From the NCBI GenBank assembly GCA_047495785.1, contig JBLDXI010000019.1:1922001-1986000 (forward strand): a stretch of 64,000 nt of DNA. Direction: 5' to 3'. Source of the stretch: Lepidodermella squamata (taxonomy: Eukaryota > Gastrotricha). A program made the position numbers and the translations under genes. Below the pieces are notes generated by a model. That model made no database searches, had not been told where the DNA came from, and saw only the letters and a program-made list of their open reading frames with translations. Positions 46,946 through 57,210 of this stretch are shown in pieces; position 1 is the stretch's first letter; every line of letters begins with the position of its first letter.

Positions 46946-49900
46946 TTACATATCAATAGCATTCGAGAGAATTAGGATGATTTTTTGTTGTTCTTCAGAA
47001 TTGTTCATATACTTATCGCTAGGGTTTTTAGCCAAGTCAAGCGCAGTTTGGCCTTTCTTGTTCTTCATATTAGCACCAGCTTTGAATTTCCTGATTAGAA
47101 GACCAACAACAGCTGGTTCCAAATGAATAGCGGCTGTCATTAAAGGTGTATCGTCATTGTCGTTAGCCGCGTTCACATTGGCTTTGAATTTGCCAGCCAT
47201 AAGTTCCACTATTTCAACATTGCCTTTCTTCGCTGCTGCATGAAGTGCCGTGCCATTGCATTCCCAGTATCTGCCGTTAACATCAAGCCTCAATCGTTCG
47301 CTGTTTAGCAGTTGTTCCATTCTAACTGCATCATTTCGAAGTGCACATCGCACAAATTCCTGTCCAAATAGGAAAAATGTGATATAGGATAAGAAATGTC
47401 AAATGTCTAATTGCAGTGTGTAGTAAACTAAAAAAGCTCCCAAAATGTACAGAGGAAGAAACCTTCCATTGTTCCATTCCAGCGCTCAACAATGGGATTT
47501 ATGCTCAGTAGATAAATAAATAACCTTGATGGCATCCTCTTTGCTTTTTGGGACTGGCTTCTTTGCTTGGGTTTCGGCAGAAATATCGTTGCGCAAAAAC
47601 TTATGAGACAGAGCTTGATCAATGGTCGGTCGGCTGCTGCTCTCCTTCTCCAAAAATGACATAATGAACTCACGGCATCCGGCGGAATAGCCACGAGATT
47701 CGTCAAATGGCCGGGGCGGACTTCTGAAAGGCAACAGGATGATGGATAGTCGATTGTGGCAACATTTTTAGAAAGTGATAATGAGCTGTGATTTTACTGA
47801 AGTCGACTACGAGAGCTAGTTTCAATCGATCAAAGAAAGATCGGAGGAAAAACTGCCCGTAGGAGCAAAATACGGCTACATTCCGTGAGATGAAATAAGC
47901 TAGTGAGCTGGCTCCGTAACGCGGAACAGGGCCGGATCATTCATTAAGCAAATAAGTTGCCTTAGGGTCCGATAAAATTGTGACACCTCAGATAAAAACT
48001 ATCCAGTATGCGGCATGATCGCGCACTGGCACGGAATACACGATCCTTAAACGATCTACGAAGCTGCTCCGTAACATGAAACAAAATCCGAATTACGCCA
48101 TGCATTTCGTGCATACATTAAACGTTACACGCCAACAACGGTTTAGACGGTTCACACAACTTTCACTGTACGAAATGCTGTTCACTGTGAAAAATGCTGT
48201 TCATATTCGTATTAATTGCCGATTCCCCCTTCACTCTAAATGCGGGTCAATCTTACAAAGGAAGGCGTACGCGGCTATGACGCTTCTCATTCGTTCTTCA
48301 GATGCTCCTTCTTCCCGTTAAGGATTTAAAGCTGAAGGGAAAATGCGCTAAAATACAGTGAAAATGAACGTAGGTCCAGAAGGCGGATAGATTTCTTAGA
48401 TCCGACACCTCGATCCAGATTATCGATGCCTGACATCGGATTACGAAATTTTATTCGTATCTTGTTTCGTCAGACGGAACAGCTCATCCGTATTAACGGT
48501 TACGGATTACGTATTCTGTATTACGAAGCTAGCTTGCTTGTATATATTTTGTCATCTTACGGAATTTGGTCGTATATTGCTTTTACGGGTGTCAGAAAGG
48601 AGACATTTGGACGGCTCTACGACAATTTAGCAATAAAAAGATAAAATCCGACATTTTTTCTGCGACATTCAATCAAAACAACATAAAAAACGACATTATA
48701 TAAAACGTAAAACTAGGGCCGACAATTTGGCAATCTTAATTAAGCAAAGACATTTTTAAATAAATATTCATATGAATTTATTTATGTAGTAGCCTTCAAA
48801 GGTAGCACCGACTTCAACAAAAAAGTCACGTAGGGAACAAATTACAAAAAAACAAATCAGCAGCGACAAAATGTAGGTTTCTTTGATAATGAGTGAACCG
48901 ACAAATTAGCGATAGGGGTACGGTTAGGTATGGTGAAGGTAGGTATGATAGAGGTACATGGTGCTACCGTGGATCGGTATTGTAAGTTTTAGCATCGGCC
49001 ACTCTTGGTCAAAGTCGACAAATGACTGCCTAAACAGCGTAGTTACATTCGTTTGATCTCCTAATTTCATCACTTCTGCTCAATTTTTTCTCGTAAAGCT
49101 AGAATGTTTTCTTTGCGGAAATGGTGGTGAAATTAGTTACTTTTAAAAAGTCTGTGTCAGATTTGTCGTCGCTAGATTGTCGTTCTCATTATTTCGGTCA
49201 AAATATTATGTAATGTAAGCAAGGCGAATTTTAACATGTTGTCGGAATTATTTGTGCTTTGCCAAATTGTCGTTTTATAAATTATTTTGCTAGATTGTCG
49301 TAACGCGATTTGGACTTACTTGAGAATGTTCGCGCAAACTACCATCTCTGGCCATCCGTTGAACTGAAACACAATATAAGCTTTCTAAATGATTATCAAG
49401 TATCTCGTTTTTGATCACACTAACAGGCTTAACAAAATTTGCTGTTTCATAGAGAGTCACGCCAAACGACCACATGTCACAGGGCGGCAGATAATTATAG
49501 GAAGTGAGGTAATCCGGAGAAGCGTAATGCCAGGAAGCGACACCTATTGTCTTCTGAGTCGACGCAGCCCTGTTTACAAAAGCAGAAATTGAAAGTAAAA
49601 TGTTGTCACTTATCAGAACAACCGACTGAAAATAATATGCGAGAGAAGAGAAAATTAGATATATAACCATAATTGCTTATTCTCGCAGGACCGGCAAAAA
49701 TGTAACCGCTTAGTGGAAATACTCTCCCCACCTTCAGAATACTGTTATTTTATGAAATTAGTCCCAGTCCAAAAGAATCTTCATAAAGTGTCCCTCATTA
49801 TTCCCATCCGGATCTTACTCGTTCAGGTCTTTTGCGATGCCAAAATCGCCGAGTTTGACTGTCAATCCGTCTCGGCTCAGAAAGATATTTTTTGGCTTGA

Positions 49901-52900
49901 TATCTCTGTGAACAACGCCATTGTCGTGAAGACACTTCAAAGCAGAAGCTAGTTGTCTGGCCCAGGATTGCAGTTGGACCTCGCTGATTAATTCCAGATC
50001 TTTTCCGATTCGACTGTCCAAATCACCTCCCTCGCAGTGTTCCATTACCAGGTAGTACATCTGACAGCCCTGTTTGAAGCTATCCTCTCTACGGTATGGC
50101 TCTAAATTACAGCCTAATAATCATGTCTGGATAGCAACGAAAATCAGCCATACCCCGAAAGGCTCCAAATATCAATACTATGTTCGGGTGGCGCAGCTTT
50201 TCCAGCTTCGAGTGCTGGATTACGTTATGATCGAATTGGATTGCATTCCCCTTATTATTAGTAATTATTATCCTTATTATAAATACCTTACCTCGTCACA
50301 GGTCATTTTGACTAGCTTCTTAGCTTGGCTCTCATCCTTGCAACTTCGTTCCATGCCCGTAATGTTAACTTCTTTAACAACATAGTTCTCATAAGATGTC
50401 CCTTTTCGACACAAGTAGACCGAAGTGCCGAAGCCACCGTGCCCTAAGACTTTCCATGTATTGAACTCGATTGCAGATTTTATAGCAACTAGCGGCTCGG
50501 TCTGTTTCGGTCTATCGTCAGCCATTTCGCGGCGTAAAAACGTATGAGTCAGAGCTTGATCAATGGTCGGTCGGCTGCTACTCTTCTTCTCCAAAAGAGA
50601 CAAAATGAAGTCGCGGCATTCGGCGGAATAACCACGAGAATCGTCAAATGGCCAGGGTGCTTCGCTGGAAATGCCGTCAAAAAAGAATTTCAGAATTAAG
50701 ATTAAGGAAAATTGAGGATATTCAGCCGATTGCAAATTGATCTAGAAGCTTTTAAATACTTGCTTAAAAATGTTGTTCAAAATTGCACCCTTTGACTGAC
50801 CATTGAACTGAAATGAATACAGCAGGTAAGTTGGTTGAAAGGTGACGCTTTTGAAAGGCGCTTACAGGTTTCACAAAATTTGCCGTTTCATAGAGGGTGA
50901 CGCCAAACGACCACATGTCACAGGGTGGCTGATAATTATTGGTTTCAAAGTAGTCCGGGGCAGTGTATGCGACGTCATAGAAATACACTTCAGCTTCAGT
51001 ATGATCAACCCTGAACAGAAGGAAGCAACATTTTGAATATCATTAATATATAAGTACGGTATATACAGTGCAGAATCGTTATAAGAATGGGGTATATAAC
51101 GAACTTTTGTTGTAACCATAGATATAGTTCAGTATAGATCGCCCACTAGCGTGAAAAAGGGTGTACGCCATGGGCGCCAGATGGTCAGATGATTCATCAG
51201 AGGCTTGGAGGCCAAGTAAACAAAATATTCGATTCTTTTTTCTTGGATCCGATCAAAGTTTGAAAATTTCTTAAACATGATTCCAGATAGGTGACATCAC
51301 AACGAACACGCTTATTTTTTCATGATTTTCAACTCAATATGGACCACAAAAATCAAAGAGAAATGATTTTGCGATTGGAAATAAAATGAATTAACACCAC
51401 TTGCGGAATCGAAATTGAAGCAGTTTTTTAGTGGTCCGTGTAGCCCAGATCGAGCTCTACAATTCGATTCTTGGAGCGGACTTAGATGAATGTTTATCGA
51501 TTTTCTGCAATTTTTTGAAAATTGAGCATTGATTCATCCATTATGAAAATCTGGACTTGGAGGATTCAATTCAGAACCTTTGTTGACAGCACGTGCGCCG
51601 CATGCACATGTTGTGGTAGGACAGAGTCCAAACCTTAATTACAAAAGGGCAGCAAGTTATGTAAATTATGCTCTCGATTCCTTTAAAAAATTGCAGAAAA
51701 TCGATAAACATTCATCTTTATTGGAGTCCGCTCCAAGTATCGAATTGTAGAGCTCGATCTGGGCATAATTCATGATTCAAATAGCGACTTTTTTGTGCGC
51801 ATCTTGGCGTCGAGCGAAAAAAAGAAGTTGCCACCGAGCACAGAACCCAGGATGTTTGTTTAGCATGTTCTGAGCTAAACCACTATGCCACTAGCGAGCT
51901 TCGGTGGTTACAGGTATTTCTGTCATTATCTTCCAGTTTTGCTGCTGACTTGCGCCTAGCGCCATGAAAGTTCAATTTTCGATTATATTGCCCGCTGTAA
52001 ACATAGTTGAAAACTAGTCATTACATTGAATTTCAGATTCAAAACAATAGCCGATATTATCATAGCCAAAAATAAGCTAAATCGAATAGTTTAAAGCCCA
52101 AGGATTAATATTAATGTAATGAAACACAGGGAATCTCTAGACATCAAATTGCGAAATTGCGACATCAGGCCGTAATTTTGCGTGGCTAGTTACGTTGACC
52201 CCGTTGAATGAGCCTCCTACAGGTGAAACACCCTGTAAGTCTCATGCAAAATTCAATATTTTCAGCCAGGACCTAAATGTTTTATCTGATATAACTTAGG
52301 ATATTATGAAGAACATCGGCTATCGGCGTCGAAGACTATGGATGCAAATCCGTCTGTTTGTTATACCGCTTTACGCAAGGCTTCGGCAACTAGGAAAATT
52401 GTATTGTTTGATTAAACTTGGTACCCTATTCCATCGAAGAGATGAATATCAGTTTCAATTTGCGTTCATTCTTCAGTGGAAGTATATTTCCATAGAATAA
52501 CAGCATTCTGAATGTGGGGATAGTTCTTCCTACGGTAGAATAGTACTCTCCTCACCTTCAGACTGCTGTTATTCTATGGAAATAATATACTCAGCCCAAT
52601 TGAATGCTCATAAAATGTCCCTTCTATCCGTTATTTTCATCCATAACTTACTGATTCACGTGTGTGGCGATGCTAAAATCGCCGAGTTTGACTGTCAGTC
52701 CGTCTCGGCTCAAAAAAATGCGCCTTGGCTTGATATCTCGGTGAACAACGCCATTGTCGTGAAGACACTTCAAAGCAGAAGCTAGTTGTCTGGCCCAGGA
52801 TTGCAGTTGGACCTCGCTGATTTTTTCCAGATGTTTTTCGATTCGTCTGTCCAGACTTCCACCCTCGCAGTGTTCCATTACCAGGTAGTACATCTGACAG

Positions 52901-53279
52901 CCCTGTTTGAAGCTATCCTCTCCACAGTATGGCTCTAAATTACAGCCTAATAAACAGGTGTGAAAACCAACTGAAAGCATTTATACCTTGAAATGCCCCA
53001 AACATCCGGACAATGTTTGGATGGTGCAGTTTTTCCCACCTAGAGTGCTACACGTCGGGATAAGTTTTGAATTGCAATTCCTACAATTAGCAAATACCTT
53101 ACCCCACCGCATATCCATTTTTCAGCTTCAGGTTGATCGCGAAAATTCCGTCCGAATTTCGTAATGTTGACCTCCATGATAGCATAGTTTTCATAACTTG
53201 CCCTTCTTCGACACAAGTAGGTTGTGCCACCGCGTGCTATAGGTTTCCACGTATCGAACTCGCTAGCTGATCTGAACAT
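46946..53279 (-). CDS. NEK-like pseudokinase - NEK-like kinase - ankyrin repeat protein
   Basis: Predicted exons are 53279-53103, 53047-52987, 52946-52652, 51010-50866, 50807-50764, 50664-50292, 50214-50154, 50113-49819, 49569-49425, 49363-49320, 47723-47525 and 47359-46946. The product is 750 residues. Two NEK-like kinase domains follow each other with the same exon lengths (61, 295, 145, 44), so the second arose by internal duplication; exon 50664-50292 joins the end of the first to the start of the second. Domain 2 has GHGGFG, VVKEV, HRDIKPKN and DFG, all intact. Domain 1 has a shortened glycine loop, Met instead of the beta-3 Lys (YAIMEV), HRDIKPRR instead of HRDIKPxN, and DFS instead of DFG, so it is probably catalytically dead. 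About three ankyrin repeats close the protein. A role like that of NEK kinases is possible; substrates are unknown. Confidence 0.75.
48614..49308. mobile_element. array-ended inverted element in kinase gene intron, word CGACAATTTAGCAA
   Basis: The left end begins CGACAATTTAGCAA and holds several CGACA words (to about 48740). The right end carries their inverse (TTGCCAAATTGTCG, TTGCTAGATTGTCG) up to about 49308. It lies inside the 1.6-kb intron 47724-49319 of the kinase gene, its right end only about 11 bases from the splice donor. It has no coding capacity. Confidence 0.65.
51441..51770. mobile_element. MITE with arms of about 80 bases in kinase gene intron
   Basis: The left arm begins GCCCAGATCGAGCTCTACAA and the right arm ends with its reverse complement (GTAGAGCTCGATCTGGGC). 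The arms match over about 80 bases with a spacer of about 160. It lies in the intron 51011-52651 between exons of the first kinase domain. Confidence 0.7.
52484..52582. repeat. 98-base imperfect hairpin
   Basis: TTTCCATAGAATAACAGC and its complement bound two arms of about 40 bases around a short loop. A related single arm (CTCCCCACCTTCAGAATACTG) is found at the equivalent place after the homologous exon of the second kinase domain (about 49725), so the hairpin probably predates the internal duplication or is a small MITE relic. Confidence 0.5.
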
Positions 53280-53574
53280 TTAATACAACTTTGCGTAATT
53301 GCCTGATAATTTGTATTTGCATAGACTGACAAGGTTGAAATTGGCTTCGTATTATGATAAGCTTCTTTATTGTGGGTATAGTTAACAGCAAATTGCCGAG
53401 AAAGTTGCATTGAGTAAGAGAGATATCACGAAGTGTTAAAGACTGCAGAATGAATGGGTTATTTTTATTTCATCCGACACAACATTGGTGTCCGTATGAT
53501 AACGTCTAGATAGCTGGCGGGGCGAACTAACTATTTACTAAATTTTTCTCAAAAATACAATTTCACGAAGGGTC

Positions 53575-53885
53575 CCCTGTTAGCGGAACCAAATTTAAGG
53601 TGAACGGAACCAAATTTGCTGTATCGGAACCAAATTGTAGACTTTTCTAGTGGCCTGAAATCGCTTTATTGCAGATTGCAGGTCAAGATTGGCCACAAAA
53701 AATTCACCAGAGAGTTCAGACGGAGTGTTCAATTCAGAATTCATGCTTAGCTTAAAATTCGTAGAAATAGTCAAAAAATGACTCTCAGCATATTTCGAAT
53801 TTGGTTTCGCAAAAAGCAAATTTGGTTCCGCTACAGCATATTTGGTTCCGCCACAGCAAATTAGGTTCCGCTAAAAGATATTCCG
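53575..53885. mobile_element. array-ended inverted element, word GCGGAACCAAATTTGC
   Basis: The left end has three copies of (C/G)GGAACCAAATTT in one orientation (53585-53638) and the right end has three or four of the inverse AAATTTGGTTCCGC (53805-53876). It is about 310 bases, with a unique centre of about 160 bases. It lies about 300 bases upstream of the kinase gene start. Confidence 0.7.
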
Positions 53886-54986
53886 TTTCACGAATGAGAT
53901 GAGTGTGTTGACAGCGAGGCCAAAATCCGGAACTGAAAGTTGCGCCTCTCGTAACGTGTCTGGGTCAAGTCAAATTTTTTCCGCGAAGAAATCAGGCGTA
54001 ATATTACATTGAGGTTCCTTCATATAGCAGGCGTTTCCTCTTCGTCCATTACATGTTTGTGGGCGCGTGATAATCCGACAACGCTTCAACCCAGCGCAGA
54101 ATCGCTTCGAGAGCTTTTCTTGGCTTTTTAAGCCAGATAGTTTCAGTCGGTCTCAACTACTTTTTCGCGAAGATTTTATCTAGGGGGAAAGTAAACGGCT
54201 TTAGGCCGCAATAAGGCAATCCTTGCACCCGATTGTCTTGTCAAACATGCCCGTGACAGCGATGGAATTAGAATACCTTACTTATTTTGGGTATCGATGT
54301 TCGATTTCCGCCTATGAACAAATCAATTTTATATTGTTAGAATTCATTTTCAGTGTTTTTAATTGCGGTATTTTGACAAAAACCAAATTCCAAGATCAAA
54401 CTGAGAAGCAATCACCACAGAAAATTTGCGAAATTATAGGCAGATATGTGTCGTAGAAAGAAGAGCAAATTGCGTTTTTGCACAAAACACTGAATTTTAT
54501 AGAGCAATGCCTTAAAACCTATATTTGTATTCCCATATCTGAAAATCGAGCGTAATGCGCAATCACGCTAGATCGATGACAGGAAAATTTATCAGAGCTA
54601 CCTACCAGAGCTATCAGAGCTATATTAGAAGCGAATTCATCTTCGATCGTTCAAATCCCTCAACATTTGCAATCGGAATTTTTGAACATTGAACATTTTT
54701 GAACCGCAAAATATTATTTTTCGAGTTTGGCGTCTTCACTGATTCATAGTAAATTCGTAATCGCAAATTCGCACAGTGGTTGATTCATAACGTGATATTA
54801 TCGTACAGAGTAAGTTCGTATCAATACATTTTCATATTAAAAGTGGTGATCTTTTCGTAACCGGACCTAAATGAAAACACAAAATAGTGATCGTTTCGAA
54901 GCAAACGCGTGATATGATTTAATATTCTCGCCCTTGAAACCGTGGTTTCGCTGATTCGGCACCCATTCATCGTGATTTTGCGTAAG
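53886..54986. other. intergenic region, no gene confirmed
   Basis: About 1.1 kb between the array-ended element and the zinc-finger gene. Short reading frames occur but have no protein-like signature. The last 250 bases are AT-rich and probably include the start region of the zinc-finger gene. Confidence 0.4.
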
Positions 54987-56007
54987 ATGCGTTGTACAAT
55001 TTGCAATCAAGTTTTTAAAAATGAGCGTGGCCTTAAGATACATGTTGGGCGTGTACACTCGGATAAGGCTAGGGTAGATGTAGCTGAAAATCATGCTGAT
55101 AACACGGCTTCATCCTCAGCGGCGAGCCTAACTCTTAATAATACAACTATCTCTGGCCTGCTCCCGAGAGAAGCATCAACTCCGAGACTTACCGACTTGG
55201 CTCTTCCTCAGCCGCCGTTGTCGACCAGCGTAGTAGTACCCACGCAGCTCCCTGTTTTACCGACTGCTCCTCCGCTACCGGCCGGGCATGAGGCTCCGTT
55301 TTACTATTGGCAGCAGCAGCAACAGCAACAGTGGCAACAGTTTCAGCAATGGCAACAACAGTTTTACCAAAATATTCAACAGCAACCATTTCCGTTGGCT
55401 CAACCACCTCCGTTTATTGGTCCAATTCCTCAAGTTCAAGTACAGTCCACTCATGTGCCCGGAGCTCAACAACCTGGCTCAGAAGTCTCAACCCAACCTG
55501 CCTTGGTTCAAATTCCAAGACCCAAACAGCCAAATGCCCTGCTGATTCCCGATCGTTTCTACACCACTACCAGGAACAACAAGGCTCTTGGTTGTAAGGG
55601 TAAGATTGCGAATTTCGTTTAAAATTCCGAGATACAGTATTCCACCTTAAAGGTTTTGCCTACTACTGGATTGAATCTCGCGGAAACTTTCGGTGCAAAG
55701 ACTGTTTCATCAGCCCGATTCTGAACGCTAACGGAACTGAGGTAGTTGGGCTGGTTGGTAACCATGACCATGCTCCTGATTTCTTCGAAATCGAGTCCGA
55801 CATCGCTGCTGCTAGGATGAGAGCACGAGTAAGGTCGGAGAATACTGGTTGGGAATTCCCGAAATCTATCGATCCGAGCTGAAAACCGATATTGATTTCG
55901 GCGAAAAAGTCGGCTTAGACCGCGAGGCATTGGCTGCAAAGATCCCCAACTTCGAGGACATGAAACGGTCACTGTATCGGATCCGTGGCAAACAGGAGCC
56001 TCGGTGA
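54987..56007 (+). pseudogene. C2H2 / Gln-Pro-rich / FLYWCH zinc-finger gene, apparently frameshifted
   Basis: The first exon (54987-55600) starts with a single C2H2 finger (CTICNQVF then IHVGRVH) and continues into a Gln- and Pro-rich low-complexity region. After a 52-base intron the second exon encodes a FLYWCH-like finger (FAYYWIESRGNFRC, GNHDHAPDF). The frame meets a stop at about 55878. The next frame stays open, with protein-like sequence, from about 55850 to a stop at 56007, so one base seems lost in the GGG run near 55850. FLYWCH fingers occur in host genes and in MULE-type transposons; an N-terminal C2H2 finger of this kind is also common in mobile elements. It may be a decaying element-derived gene, or an assembly error. 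Confidence 0.55.
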
Positions 56008-57210
56008 CCTCGTCCCTACAAGGTTACTATTCACCTCTTCACTATAGCTTCACTCAATTTATTTGTTAATATATTTCCACCCTATAGATCTCTCAATTGC
56101 GCGTATTTTCCGCCATGGGCGATCAGTTTAAGAACTATACTTCAGCCTGCAGAGTCGAGGATCGATTTTACAAATCATTCTTTATTTTTCCGATAATCCC
56201 CGTCTTGAAACCTGACATCGATAATTTGTCCACGTAGCTTAGGACTCATGCGGCTAAATTGAAAAAATGCCAGGTTCAGGGAGGGCATCAGCACCGATAA
56301 ATTAAACAGAATGAATTCCGCCATCTGCTAAAAAAACTGGACCCAAAAATGACCGTTAAAAAGTGAAAAATGGGGTTTGGCGAAATTTCGGACATCGAGA
56401 AATTTTAATGGCATTTTCAAGATCAACTAACGAGGAGTCGAACGATATCAAAAATTGGTCGATAGTCATCGGGGTTGCAGAGGAAATGGGCTTCAGTTTG
56501 CGAGCGAAAAATCCTAATTTAAAACATCAGCCCATGCAATAAATACTGATGTTATTTTCGTATGTACAGTTGACATTTTACGGGAAATCTGGTGAGGAAT
56601 CTCGTTAGATATTCAAAAACTTTGTTGGGGTCAAGCTATAGTGCGTCTCACCTTCAAAACCGCATTGTGACGCCGAAATTGCGTCTCAAGAAAAATCTGA
56701 ATATCAGAGCTTGTCGTTCCTGCAGCAAAACCGGCTCATTTTTCTCCCACTGTCCTCATTTACCAAACGATCCTCGAATACGAAAATTCAGCCTGTAAGA
56801 CCTATTCCTTCAGGCTGCTCTATTGTTAGATTTTATCTGGCGACACAATTTCGGCGTCACTATGCGCCACAGCATGGCCGCCACAGCAACCCCGATGACT
56901 ATCAAAAATGAGAACCTGAATCAATAACACTTTAAGGGCAACTCTGGGGTTTTCTGTGTTTCAAGGAGGATGAGAGCATCCTAGAGTTCTGAAATTCGAA
57001 ATTTCCTCAAGAAAAACTGAGTAAGAACATCTTGGAATCTAAAAGTCGTCCGTCTTCAAATATAAAGTTTCTTGTTACTTTTCACTTGCTGTTAGCGGTC
57101 AATTTAATTTCACCGAGACCGTCGAACAAAAATTCCTCAGTCCATCTTAAATTTATTCATATTTCACATCGTCAGCATGCATCAAATTATTACAAATACA
57201 AAGTGTTCAT
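56008..57210. repeat. intergenic region with dispersed repeat copy
   Basis: Around 56090-56350 is a segment (GCGCGTATTTTCCGCCATGG, CAAATCATTCTTTATTTTTC) related to the repeat near 61430-61700 and 62630-62690. No gene was found; the short frames are not protein-like. Confidence 0.4.

Noticed and set aside
52484-52582. MicroRNA-like hairpin
   Set aside because: Arms are long and imperfect, and a related single arm exists in the homologous intron, so a repeat relic is simpler; no expression evidence.
55189-55472. Antisense reading frames over the zinc-finger gene
   Set aside because: Shadows of the Gln-rich repeat (CAG/CAA codons) on the other strand.
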